Below are positions 33,912 to 44,429 of a DNA stretch of 64,000 bases, piece after piece. The position numbers and the translations under genes are program-made. The stretch is taken from contig BCIA01000002.1 of NCBI GenBank assembly GCA_001599815.1, forward strand, positions 5,119,626 through 5,183,625. The letters are read 5' to 3'. The first letter of the stretch is position 1; each line of letters opens with the position of its first letter. Below the pieces are notes generated by a model that was not told the DNA's origin, did no database searches, and saw only the letters and a program-made list of their open reading frames with translations. The stretch is from Furcasterigmium furcatum (lineage: Eukaryota > Ascomycota > Sordariomycetes > Glomerellales > Plectosphaerellaceae).

Positions 33912-35777
33912 ATGGCTCACTCAACCCCCCGCGCAGTGGAAAAAACCAAGGGAGTCACCTACTCCCCGGAATACCACAGCGGCGGAGACCCCGAGACACC
34001 CAAGGCCGTTTACACCACCGCCGGCACCCTCTACAACCCAAAGTCTGCCCAGTCTCTCCAGCCTCCAGTTCGCCGCGGCCGGGCTGCCAAGTGGACGCCG
34101 GGGACTACTCCATCCTCGGAGCTTTCTCTGCTCCCAAAGTCTGCTCTCGCAGCTCTGTCTTTGCGAGGCTTGCCTCGCGGGGATGCAAACCCTGTCCCCG
34201 AGTACTCCCCTCTCCAGCAGAACACGGACCGGGCTGTCAGCCCTTCAAAGCACCGCCATTCAACGCAAGATTACCAAACCCAATATCAGGACGACGAAGC
34301 GACATTTCCGTCTTTCCGCATGCGCACTCTCGCCCAGATGAGGTCTGCTGCCGCTCCCGATTCGGCCGCCACCGCTGCCACAATGGAGGCTCAGGGCCCC
34401 CAGGCTGGCGATGGCGACACTTCGGACGATAACCTCGGCCGCGTCGCCCTTCAAGGCTTCCCTGTCAAATCGCTCCATAACCTGGCCTCCTATCCCAACC
34501 CGAATCAGAAGAGGGCTCGGAAAGCCCTGTTGTCTGCCCGCCGGCCTGCTAGCGGTTCAGGCACATCCAACGAGAACACCAGTCGTGCCAGTACCCCTCT
34601 ATGTTACCGCCCAGGCTTTGACTGGGACGGCTCTGCGAGGGACTTTGCCTCGTCAACTGCCGGTCCGAGGCAGCCCATGGCCGATTTCGAAAGCTTGTCT
34701 CGCAAGTATCACGAGACCAGATCTCGCGAGGTTATCCCTCCTCTCTCCATCGACAACACGCTTTCTTCGAGTGATGTCTTCTTCGACACGGCCAGCGCTC
34801 ATGCTGGCATTGTTGGCGGATATCGCTCTATGCTGGCCCAAGGCCCTGGTGCGCCAAAGCCCTTGACTGCTGGGCCGCCTGGTATCCGCCAACACAGGGC
34901 GATGACTTCCGACACGCCTTCTCGCGCTCCCGAGAACAACGGCGCCCGGTTCAACCCCCCCTTCTCGATCGAGGACTTTGGCTTGGCCGGCCTCGATGGA
35001 ATCATGGATAGAAACAACAAGGGATCATTGACTGGACTCAGTCAAACCTCAACGGCGCCCCAACGGTATCAACTTCCTGATCCCCAAGCCACTGCACAAG
35101 AAGCCGCGCGAGACGCCGCCAAAGCCGCCGAGACCTCCAAAAGGCTACAGGAACTACGCCAAGGCTCGATCCTGGAGCCCAAGAACGTCCTCAGGCCCCG
35201 GAAGAACAACTCGGGTGCACATGCTCTCGACTATTGCGTGGACACCTTGCCCGGCGAGATGGTTCGCAACTACTACCGCCAAGGCCTTCCACGAATGACA
35301 GAGCCTCAACCGATCGACCCGGACTGGATGACCAGAGATAATCTGCGCATGGGAATCGACAGGGTTCCTGGAGGTTGGGAGCGGTCGGCCGAATCGCTGC
35401 AGCGTCACAACGAGCGGGTTGAACGAGCTTTTTACGCTGGCAACCGCGAGGTTGGCAAGAGCATGGATTTCGTGATCAACGAAGCTGAGCGCCGTCGGCA
35501 GCAGAGGACCATCGGCGTCATTAGAGATCGACGTCGCGTGCCCGAGGCGCCGCGCAAGGAGATTACGGTCGAAGAGGCAAACAGCATGCCCACACAAGAA
35601 GCAACCAAGCCGCTCCTCGCGCTGGTCTTTTCGACACTTTTGCGACAGGCTGATGCCAGGCACTCAAACAGTCAGTATCGCCAGGACTACTATGAAGACG
35701 CATACCTGGTCGGCAGCCGCACGTCCGGTGAGGAAGCCCAGAGCTCCTCCGAAGAGGGTATCAGAGATGCTGTTTGA
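33912..35777 (+). CDS. Hypothetical low-complexity protein
   Basis: Single-exon gene for 621 aa; no family recognised. I start at the ATG at 33912 (MAHSTPRAVEKTKGVTYSPE), because the open frame before it to 33636 reads like leader sequence. Residues 1-400 are rich in Ser, Pro, Arg and Ala and look disordered. They contain short ordered islands such as TFPSFRMRTLAQM and FNPPFSIEDFGLAGLDGIMD. The C-terminal third looks folded and basic: an Ala/Lys helix near 400-420, then DTLPGEMVRNYYRQGLPRM, a Trp-containing segment (VPGGWERSAESLQRHNERVE) and MDFVINEAERRRQQR. The lack of introns and sustained reading frame over 1.8 kb support a real gene. No signal peptide or membrane helix is seen. Function unknown. 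Confidence 0.8.
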   Translation: MAHSTPRAVEKTKGVTYSPEYHSGGDPETPKAVYTTAGTLYNPKSAQSLQPPVRRGRAAKWTPGTTPSSELSLLPKSALAALSLRGLPRGDANPVPEYSPLQQNTDRAVSPSKHRHSTQDYQTQYQDDEATFPSFRMRTLAQMRSAAAPDSAATAATMEAQGPQAGDGDTSDDNLGRVALQGFPVKSLHNLASYPNPNQKRARKALLSARRPASGSGTSNENTSRASTPLCYRPGFDWDGSARDFASSTAGPRQPMADFESLSRKYHETRSREVIPPLSIDNTLSSSDVFFDTASAHAGIVGGYRSMLAQGPGAPKPLTAGPPGIRQHRAMTSDTPSRAPENNGARFNPPFSIEDFGLAGLDGIMDRNNKGSLTGLSQTSTAPQRYQLPDPQATAQEAARDAAKAAETSKRLQELRQGSILEPKNVLRPRKNNSGAHALDYCVDTLPGEMVRNYYRQGLPRMTEPQPIDPDWMTRDNLRMGIDRVPGGWERSAESLQRHNERVERAFYAGNREVGKSMDFVINEAERRRQQRTIGVIRDRRRVPEAPRKEITVEEANSMPTQEATKPLLALVFSTLLRQADARHSNSQYRQDYYEDAYLVGSRTSGEEAQSSSEEGIRDAV

Positions 35778-36429
35778 ATTGGCGAGCACAATCAAACCAA
35801 GAAGTCACAGACTTGACTCTATATGATGCTTGCCTTGGATGATGCGGATCCGGATAAGGGCATTTCTGGAACAGCGAGGATATGGCTGTTCAGAAGACGA
35901 TTGAAACATGAGCACGGGGATACGAATTGACATCCTGGACACCAAAGAGGGCGGGTTTCCTCGGAAACATTGTTAGCCGGGATCTGTATAACACCGGAAA
36001 GAGAGAGAGAGAGGTCGATGACGGTGTTGAAGACGAGGGAGGAACCGCCGTACGGGCCACCTAAGATACCTAAGATACCTAGGTATACCACGCAGACTTC
36101 GAAGTAGGGAACGGGTAGCGTCTGCAATGTATGTATTTCAGAAAGAAGGGCTGTCATAACCTAGGTATGGTGGGGAATGCATTATTGAATGAGGTTGCGG
36201 CTCAAGTACGTCAAGACTTGAAGTGATCCATGGATGATCCGCGCCTCCGAAGTGCTCTTAACCCCGGACCCGCCCGGACTTTCCGTCAGCGATCGGCCGC
36301 CGGTCTTATCACTTGACCGATTTCCTTTTCTGCCGTCAGTCCGCAAATAACAGAAACTCTTCTTCAACCACAACGACGGTGTCCGCGACTTCTTTTCGCT
36401 GGCCTGACACATTGAAGGCGCCGCTGGCC
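35778..36429. other. Intergenic with short tandem repeats
   Basis: A 652-bp gap. It holds a GA-rich run near 36000-36013 and a tandem CTAAGATAC repeat running into CTAGGTATA at 36061-36088. No gene was seen. Confidence 0.6.
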
Positions 36430-38502
36430 ATGTTTCGCCAGAGAATAGCTGACCTCCCTAGGAGGCAGCGCCCTGCGCTCCAGGGTCTCTTCCGCCACTC
36501 CACCTCCCGCCCGTTATCATCATCCATACTCTCGACACTGCGATCGCCCAAGCCGAGAGCGGCACAGCCTCTACCCCCTCATGGGCTTGTACAAAGAAGA
36601 ACATTGCGAAACGCCCCGACCGGGAGCTTCTCGCCCCTCGCGCCACCGTCCCCGTCATCCCTCGGTGCGCCCAAGAAAGCAAGAACATACACACGCTCGC
36701 GCAAGTACGTCCGGCGGCTGGTGATCCTCGGCCTCGTCGGCGGCACGCTCTACACGCTCGACAATGTCGTCTACGCGGCGGGTGTCACGCGCTCCCTGGT
36801 GACGTTCGCCACGGGTCTCCTGGTCGCGCTCGACTATAAGATCAACTTCCGCCCGGACCCTTGGGTGGGCGACTCGGCGGCCGACGTGCACCGGCGCAAC
36901 GCCGAGAGACTGTCGGACCTGCTCCGCAGGAACGGGGGGCTGTACCTCAAGATCGGGCAGGCGGTGGCGATGCAGAGCGCCGTGCTGCCGCCGGAGTTTC
37001 AGAAGATGTTCGCGCGTATGTTCGACGACGCGCCGCAGGATTCGTGGAAGGACGTCGAGGCCGTCGTCAGGGCGGACTTTGGCGGGCGGAGCGTCGAGGA
37101 GGTCTTTGGCGTCAGTTTCACGGGAGAGGAGGGTAAGGGCGTCATGGAGCGCCGGGCACGGGCGAGCGCGAGCGTTGCGCAGGTGCACTGGGCCAGGCTG
37201 CCGGACGGGAGGGAGGTGGCCGTGAAGATCCAGAAGAGGGAGATCGCGAAGCAGATCAAGTGGGATCTGTGGGCGTTCACGACCGTGACGTGGATTTACA
37301 GCAAGTGGTTCGACCTGCCGCTCTACAGCCTCGTGCCGTTCATAACCGAGCGGCTGGAGCTCGAGACGGACTTTGAGAATGAGGCGAAGAACTCGGAGAC
37401 GATGCGGGAGCTGGTGGCCGGGGAGCGCAGCCTCAGGAACAGGGTGTACATCCCCGTCGTCTACCCCGAGCTGTCGTCCCGCCGCGTCATGACCACCGAG
37501 TGGATCGAGGGCGTCAGGCTCTGGGACAAGCAGGGCATCACGGGAACATGGCGCGGGGGCTACGGCCAGGGCTCCCCTGGCGTCCACGGTGCCGCGCTCT
37601 CCCCGCAGCCCGACCTCGCCGTCGCCCGGCGCGAGTACCGCGAGCACCCGTACACGGAGATGATCAAGCCCGAGCGCCAGGAGTGGAAGGGCGCTCGCGG
37701 CCGCGGCGGCCTCGGCCTCTCGACCAAGGATGTCATGTCGACCATGATCGACCTCTTCTCGGCGCAGATCTTCAAGTTCGGCGTGGTCCACTGCGACCCG
37801 CACCCGGGCAACATCTTCATCCGCCGCAAGGCCAACGGCCGCGCCGAGCTCGTCCTCATCGACCACGGCCTCTACGTGTACATGAACCCTAAGTTCCGGA
37901 ACCAGTACGGCCGGCTCTGGAAGGCCCTCATGACCTTCGACAACGCCGCCATCACCTCCATCACGGCCGACTGGGGCGTCCGTGCCCCCGACCTCTTCGC
38001 GAGCGCGACCCTCCTCCGCCCCTACGACGGCGGCGACCAGCGCTTCCGCAACGGCCTCATGAAGGGCCTCGACCCCAACATGACGCCCGCGGAGCGCCAC
38101 TACGCGATGCAGCAGCGCATGAAGCAGGGCGCGCGCGAGGTGCTCGGCGAGGGCGACAAGCTGCCCAAGGAGCTCATGTTCATAGGCAGGAACATGCGCA
38201 TTGTCCAGGGCAACAACCAGCACCTCGGGTCGCCGGTGAACCGCGTCAAGCGCATGGGCGAGTGGGCGAGCCGCAGCCTCTTCGAGGACAAGGAGCTGCC
38301 GCTGGCCCAGCGCTTCGGGAACATGTGGCGCCACATGCTGTTCAAGACGGTGCTGGCGGCGACGGATGTGGCGTTCTACTTCTTCAAAGTGCGTCAATTC
38401 TTTGGCCGCGGCGGCGGGATGGAGGACGAGATGGAGAAGAGGATGAAGGCTGTTGCGTCCGAGTATGGCATCGAGCTGCAACACGAGGTGTTCGAGGGAT
38501 AG
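36430..38502 (+). CDS. UbiB/ADCK atypical kinase, Mcp2-like (ADCK1 type)
   Basis: Mitochondrial ABC1/UbiB-family atypical kinase of 690 aa from one exon. In yeast the related Mcp2/Cqd2 is an inner-membrane protein linked to lipid and coenzyme Q distribution. The start at 36430 gives an Arg/Ser-rich presequence (MFRQRIADLPRRQRPALQGL). One membrane helix lies at about residues 95-115. Family motifs in order: KxGQ (LYLKIGQAVAMQS) near 174, the Ala-rich loop (ASASVAQVHWA), the ATP-site Lys in VAVKIQ near 265, HCDPHPGN near 454 and IDHGLY near 477, where the usual DFG is DHG. The DHGLY form fits the ADCK1/Mcp2 branch better than Coq8. There is a Gly-rich insert of about 50 residues between the lobes (about 375-425). 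GC-rich codons create a 609-codon antisense frame that is not a gene. Confidence 0.9.
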   Translation: MFRQRIADLPRRQRPALQGLFRHSTSRPLSSSILSTLRSPKPRAAQPLPPHGLVQRRTLRNAPTGSFSPLAPPSPSSLGAPKKARTYTRSRKYVRRLVILGLVGGTLYTLDNVVYAAGVTRSLVTFATGLLVALDYKINFRPDPWVGDSAADVHRRNAERLSDLLRRNGGLYLKIGQAVAMQSAVLPPEFQKMFARMFDDAPQDSWKDVEAVVRADFGGRSVEEVFGVSFTGEEGKGVMERRARASASVAQVHWARLPDGREVAVKIQKREIAKQIKWDLWAFTTVTWIYSKWFDLPLYSLVPFITERLELETDFENEAKNSETMRELVAGERSLRNRVYIPVVYPELSSRRVMTTEWIEGVRLWDKQGITGTWRGGYGQGSPGVHGAALSPQPDLAVARREYREHPYTEMIKPERQEWKGARGRGGLGLSTKDVMSTMIDLFSAQIFKFGVVHCDPHPGNIFIRRKANGRAELVLIDHGLYVYMNPKFRNQYGRLWKALMTFDNAAITSITADWGVRAPDLFASATLLRPYDGGDQRFRNGLMKGLDPNMTPAERHYAMQQRMKQGAREVLGEGDKLPKELMFIGRNMRIVQGNNQHLGSPVNRVKRMGEWASRSLFEDKELPLAQRFGNMWRHMLFKTVLAATDVAFYFFKVRQFFGRGGGMEDEMEKRMKAVASEYGIELQHEVFEG

Positions 38503-41500
38503 ACGGGTCTTTCAAGGCACACCGACAGGACAGATTGGCGACGGCGTTACGGCACCAGATGGGAACCTTCTGGGAGGCATGGCTGGCTGGCATCTCGACT
38601 CTGTATTATTTTCACGGCCTTGCTGTTTGTGCGATGGCATTAGAACCGATAGAGCTGGTTGTGTACACTACTATGGCATTCAGCGCGGCGGACAACCATG
38701 GCAGAGACATCTCATCTTCCTTTCGAGTGATCGTCTTACAAGGTAACCAAGGTGGCTCAGACATTGGAAGCATGTCCAGGTCCAGTAAGCAGCATGAGGC
38801 ATTGTGGCAGCACGTCCCACCAGCTCGCGAGGATCTACAAGTAGTCGTTAGTGGCTTGACGGGGCTGAGCTGGGCTTCTGGGAAGATCCTTGGCCGTCAA
38901 TGTGGGAGTGAGGAGGTGAATTTCGGCATTACAGCGTATTATGCCAGCACACGGGCAGAGTCGAGGAGACATCCGAGCGCAATCGAGTTCGGACAATTTA
39001 CATCCAGGCCAGGTCCCGTTGGCCAGGGCATCTCATCAAGGTGAAACAAGGCAAATGATCGGAGCCCATTTCCCAGCGGTTCTGCCGGGAGTACCTATGC
39101 AATACCAGGTTTCCAGGTATAGCTCGTCGTCGTGGATCTAGGCGATTCGTCTGTGCAACGCGAGGTGGTTATGGTGCTGCAGATGTCAGTGCCGCGCCCC
39201 AGCCTCCGGGAGGCAGATGAGACGGGGCGCAAAGATGATTTCGTCTGTGCCCTCTCAATGTGCCGGGCGCGGTCGTCTGCGCTTTAGATGACACGGGCGA
39301 TCACTGTGACGGCGGGCGGGTTAGTCATTTTTTGTCGATGGTTCAAGATTGGGCAACTTGTTGGAGGCTCAACTGATGACAGACAGTAGCCCCGAGCAGA
39401 GTTGAGATGGCTGGCAACCCCCCAGCTCCCTTCCGTTTCGCCGGCAGCTTCAGAGGTTGAGGTCGCTGACCGGGATGGCTGAGCCGGCGGGAAACGGAAT
39501 AGGGGGAAACCCTGGAGGGCTGCGGGCATCCCGGGGTGCTGCAACTTTCAGGGGCGAAACTGGGTCCTTGTGAGATGATGCCTCCAGATGGGCTGCCGAT
39601 TCGACAGATGGCTCGACCGAGGAGGCAAAAGGGCTGGGCCGGCATTGACCGAGTTTCAAGCCTTCTGGAACCGTAGAAGAAAGGACGGCCGGGTCGACGA
39701 GTCCTGGCCGCCTCTAGTGGCCGCCGTCCTTTTGACACCTGCAAAAAAGCAAGCTGAATCATGCCCCTCGTGCTCGTCGGCAGTGGTGCACTGCACGGCG
39801 TAAAGATGATGTCCAATGTACAATGGCATTGACGGGCAGCCAGACATCAGACCTCTGGCCGTAGAAGCAATGGCGCATATCAAGCCTGAGCAAGGCATTG
39901 CATGGGACGGCGAGTTGCCGTATCGTGGCTGTCGTATCCACGCTCCATGGTCTCTCCGTCTGTGTCCATCGAGGTAACACCAATCTCCGCGCTTCGGGAG
40001 GTGCCCTGAGTGGGATTGTGAGTATGTCTCGGCCAGGGCTTCTGGTTCTTCGTCCGCCAGGTTCCCCGTGTGATTGATTCATGGGGGGAGTGTGCTCCGG
40101 ACGATCATCGATATCCATGCCGGCCACGATTGCTCGCGTGGCTCTGCAGAGTCGGTGAAAGTCCGGCGGACGTGAGAGTCGAGGAGAAGGGAGGAGGAAC
40201 GAAGAAAATCGTCAGGGCCACGAGGTGGTTCCCAATGATGAAGCCCCGAAGCGGGATAGCGGCGGACCCTGCACTGGGGACTAGCGCGTTTTCAGCATGT
40301 TAAAGGATGCCAGGTACCCGTTGTCGGGGGATTCTTGCTGCAAGGTACAGCTGGGTTCTGCGCCGCGATTGGCTGGCGCTACCTTCCAGGATGGGCCGGC
40401 TTGTCCCATTACAGTGGCCCGCCCGCTGCTGGTTAGGGAGACCCCTTTTCCCGGGAAGGCGCTGACTTGATGCAGCGGACTGGACTTTCGCAAATTGGCA
40501 GTTGCATCGCGGTCAAGCTTCCTTTTCTCTTCCATCCATTCGCCTGCAGATCTGCATCTTGCTGCACTGACTGGAAGCCACCTGGAGAATCACTGGGCAA
40601 GGCAGGAGCAAGAGGGAAAAAATACCTGCGTCCCCCTGGAACCCACCCCTGTTTCCATCCTCCTCCTTCCCATCTTCTTCTCTCTCGCGCACTGGACGCT
40701 CGCGACTTTCTCCCTATCAGTCCGGTCTCACTCACTCCCATCCATCAGCACTTGTGCTGCACATTACCTTTCGCTTGAGTTGTGCCCGAGCCCAGCGCTC
40801 CGTGTCTTTTATCTCCCTTTCTTCCCTCCTCCGACGGAACGGAACTGTGCATCAGGTCTCGTAAGCTCTCGCCCGCCGCCTCGTTTGCGAAAGCCCGCGC
40901 CGTCGACCTCGACCTTGCCTCGACCTCTCCTCGGCAGGCCATTCTTTCTCTCCCTTCTCCGTCTTCATTCATCGCCGCCAGGTACGTCAGCGCCCGTTAT
41001 TCTTCCCGCCCCATGGCGCCCGCTTCGCATGTCGCGCGGCAGCTCCTCCGGCCATCGTCACGTTGCTCCCACGCAGACCCTCGACGGCTTCGGAACCGAC
41101 GACCCTGATCGAGAGACCTTGTCTCACCTGTCGCTTCCGGCCCATTTCCACATCTGCAGAGCCATGCGCTCGCCCTCGTGCCCTGGAACCTCGACTGACA
41201 AGCATCAATTGCAGGTTCACCTAGCTTGACCACCCTCGGCTTCCCTCCTTCAACTTCGACGAGAATATCCCAGGTTGCTTAGCTTTCCCGGAGCTCACCT
41301 GTGCCTCCCGCTGCAGGTACGTGTTATCATAGACATCTGCATCCTGTCTCTTGAGCTCGACAGCCATTATCGCCTGACGTCAACCGCCCGCCCCCGATCA
41401 TTCCACTGGAGCGCCTAGCCAAGTCAAACCCGGCCAGCCCCTTTCCCAGCACATGCATTCGAATGCTACGGGGCAGGGGAGAGATGACGCTGCATTGGCC

Positions 41501-42116
41501 CGTCCACTGTCACTGCCAAAGTGTCCGGCGGGCCACTCGACGCGGCGATTGGCGTCCCCACGGCCCTGGCTCGATCTAACCGCTTGCACCTCCCGTCACT
41601 CGGTCGTGCCATTTGCTCGGCGCCGCTCAAAGATCGTCTACCCATAGATCCATCGCTGACCAGTCCCTTCGTCCAGTTGCAAGCTCCAGCAGTCACTCGC
41701 CCCCTATTCTCCTGTCTCGACGCGACACGAGGGCCATTCGTTCGTTCCCTCCGAAACACTGCCTACCTCGTGCCGTCGACAACGCATTTCAACCCACCAC
41801 CTTCATTTCATCCTTCCCTGGATTTCATCCTTCTCGGTTTGGCCCAATTGGACCCGGAACTGCCACCTTCCTGTCAACGCCGCGACGCATCTCGGCACAT
41901 CAATTAGCTTCGAGCCAGATCTTGGGTCGTTGCTTCACGCTCCCGCCGCCTAATCAACTTGCGACGACGATCGACATCAACCCCTCGCCAGCCCCGCTGC
42001 TGTCATCTACTCGCGCTCAGAACCGACTGCTCCCGTGGCTAGTCTGACAATCGCACCTGTCCACCAACCCCTGACATCGCAGCCACGCATTCAGCTTTGG
42101 ATGCAGCATTGACAGA
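38503..42116. other. Long intergenic region before septin-like gene
   Basis: This 3.6-kb region has no supported gene. From about 40600 to 42110 it is strongly C/T-rich on the plus strand and probably forms the promoter and a long leader of the septin-like gene. The forward frame at 40495-41229 is Ser/Pro/Leu low complexity from this pyrimidine bias. Possible leader splice sites exist (for example GTACGT near 41316) but cannot be proven. Confidence 0.5.
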
Positions 42117-43758
42117 ATGAGCTCCCAACCTCGTCGCTCCAGCCTCGGCATGTTGCTTCGGCGCAGCAAGTCCAGCGAACTCAAGGGCAGTAAGAAGGCC
42201 CAGGCCTTGAGGGAGCAGGAGCTTGAGCGTCAGCGACAGGCCGCCATCTCCAGGACTCCTCCCAAGCTTCCTGATTTCTATAAACCAGGCGACCAGCTCC
42301 CCCTCTCCAACTCGATCCCCTCCGACTTGCGCACTGAAGCCGGCTCTGTCTTATCCGAAGATCATCACGGCATGTACTCGGCTCGCCCGTCTATGGAACC
42401 CGCGGGGAGCATTGTCAGCTCCGTCCCCATCCCTCCCATTCCCAAGGACGGCTTCGACCCTTACGCACGCACTGAGAGCATGACCCACCGTGGCCGTTAC
42501 AGCTATGCCAGCAGCGCAATCAGCACCATCAACAGCCCCCGGAGGGTGAGGAGACGCAAGGACCCTACCCCCTTCAAGTAAGTCGCCGTTCCCTGACAGT
42601 CTGTAATGACGCCAAACGCTGACCGCTGCCTCTCCCCTCAGCATTCTCATCATCGGCAGCCGTGGTGCCGGCAAGACGTCCTTCCTCGAGTTCCTCAAGA
42701 CCGCCCTCGCTCTGCCGCCGAAGAAGCGCTCCCGCCGACCCGAATTGGACGACGAGACCGGACCGCGCGTTGCTCCTTCCGGCGGGTTCATCCCGCACTA
42801 TCTGGAGACCGAGATCGATGGCGAGCGTGTTGGTCTCACCCTTTGGGACTCGGAAGGCCTCGAGAAGAATGTCGTCGATCTCCAGCTGAGGGAGATGTCT
42901 GCCTTTTTGGAGAGCCGGTTCGAGGAGACCTTCGCCGAGGAGATGAAGGTTGTTCGGTCACCTGGTGTACAGGATACACATATCCATGCCGCTTTCATCC
43001 TACTGGATCCTACCCGCCTGGATCGCAACCTGGCTTCTGCGAGGGCCATGTCCTCCAATGGCGTGAACGGCAGGCACGCCGCCTCTCGTATCTCCGGCGG
43101 ACTCGATGAGGACCTCGACCTCCAAGTCCTGCGGACTCTTCAGGGCAAAACCACGGTCATTCCCGTCATTTCCAAGGCCGATACCATCACGACCAAGCAC
43201 ATGCAAGTGCTGAAGAAGGCAGTGTGGGATAGCATCAAGAAGTCGAACCTCGATCCTCTCGAGGCTCTTGGTCTGGACGAGGACGAGTCAGATGTCAGCT
43301 CCAACCGCATCGACGAGGGGGACGAGGATGCCGAAGAAGAAGAAGAGGATGAGGAGGAGCACCGCGGACAGACGCCCGAGGAGCAGGATCTTCCCATCCA
43401 AGGAACAAACGAGCGCCCTCCCTCACCGCCCACTTCGCCAGCGTCGAAGCGTCTTTCCGGCCAGTCCATTCGCCGGCACAAGGCCAAGGAAGAAGAGAAG
43501 GAGGAGAGAGACGAGCTGCCATTCCTGCCCCTGTCTCTGATCAGCCCGGATCTGTACGAGCCTGAGGTGGCCGGCCGTCAGTTCCCCTGGGGCTTCGCCG
43601 ATCCCTACAACCAGGAGCACTGCGACTTCACGAAGCTCAAGGATGCCGTATTTAGCGAGTGGCGGGCCGAGCTTCGCGAGGCCAGTCGCGAGCAGTGGTA
43701 CGAGGGCTGGAGGACGTCTCGACTGAAGAACCAGAGTCCGGGCAGCCGCCGACGATAG
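42117..43758 (+). CDS. Divergent septin-like GTPase
   Basis: Predicted septin-superfamily GTP-binding protein of 525 aa. Exons 42117-42577 and 42642-43758, with one 64-nt intron placed just before the P-loop. The N-terminus (1-150) is basic and Ser/Pro-rich and resembles a membrane- or polymer-binding extension. G1 is GSRGAGKTS at about 159-167. The G3 position reads LWDSEGLE (about 221-228) instead of the septin DTPG. G4 is SKAD at about 330, where septins usually have AKAD. A strongly acidic loop lies near 367-385. The end reads like the C-terminal part of a septin fold (PWGFADPYNQEHCDFTKLKD, then an Arg-rich tail) without the long coiled coil. The closest named group is the filamentous-fungal divergent septins. 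The changed G3 makes GTP hydrolysis uncertain. Confidence 0.82.
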
Positions 43759-44429
43759 ATCCGTCCACTCCGGGAGGACCAGAAATAATGGAATGGCTTG
43801 GCGGGACCGGATTGGGTTTTGTTGGTGTCCCCAGATCTTCTTACATTGGGCATCAGGCGTATTATTTCACCAAAAGGGCCGGCGCTGCAAGGCTGGCTGG
43901 ATCGCGTTGCCGCCAGCACAGCAGCAACGACCTTAACTTTCTATGTACCCTTGGAGGTTTCTCTTACCCTTTTCTCCATTGCACTTGGAACCTCTTCTTT
44001 GTTACTCGAGATGCAAAAGCACCGCAGCATACCCCCCTTTGTCTCATGTTTCTGCTTGACGAACTTGACCAGCTGCAAAGTCGTTGCAGGCTTTGTACGG
44101 TACCGCCCTAAATAGGCAGCACTTCAGAAATCGGAGTCATTACATAGAGAGCTGAATATGGTCTGTGACCTACTTGTGCTTCGTCGGGCGAGTCGTTGAT
44201 GTTCAGAAAGCCCGTGGAGGCAGTCGCGGGCTTAAACAGCAAAACATCAACTGAAGAAGTCTAATATTCGGTCTAAAGATAAAAAGATAACACCAAGTAG
44301 GGGGTATCAAAACTGAAGCAAACGCCTCTGCGCGGGGTATCTCGATTCCGATAAAGCATGCATGTCCTGAGACGGCACTCAAGCATCCTATCCCGTCTCC
44401 TGTCTCGACATGGGGCGTCTTACAACCCC
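43759..44429. other. Convergent 3' region
   Basis: This 671-bp gap lies between the stops of the septin-like gene (+) and the TRF-like gene (-). No gene was seen. Confidence 0.6.

Noticed and set aside
36655..38484. 609-codon frame antisense to the Mcp2-like kinase
   Set aside because: Shadow of GC-rich codons; composition is Leu/Val/Arg/His-rich without a fold, and the sense strand has all family motifs.
40495..41229. 244-codon forward frame upstream of the septin-like gene
   Set aside because: Ser/Pro/Leu low complexity from a pyrimidine-rich leader; no start context or domain.
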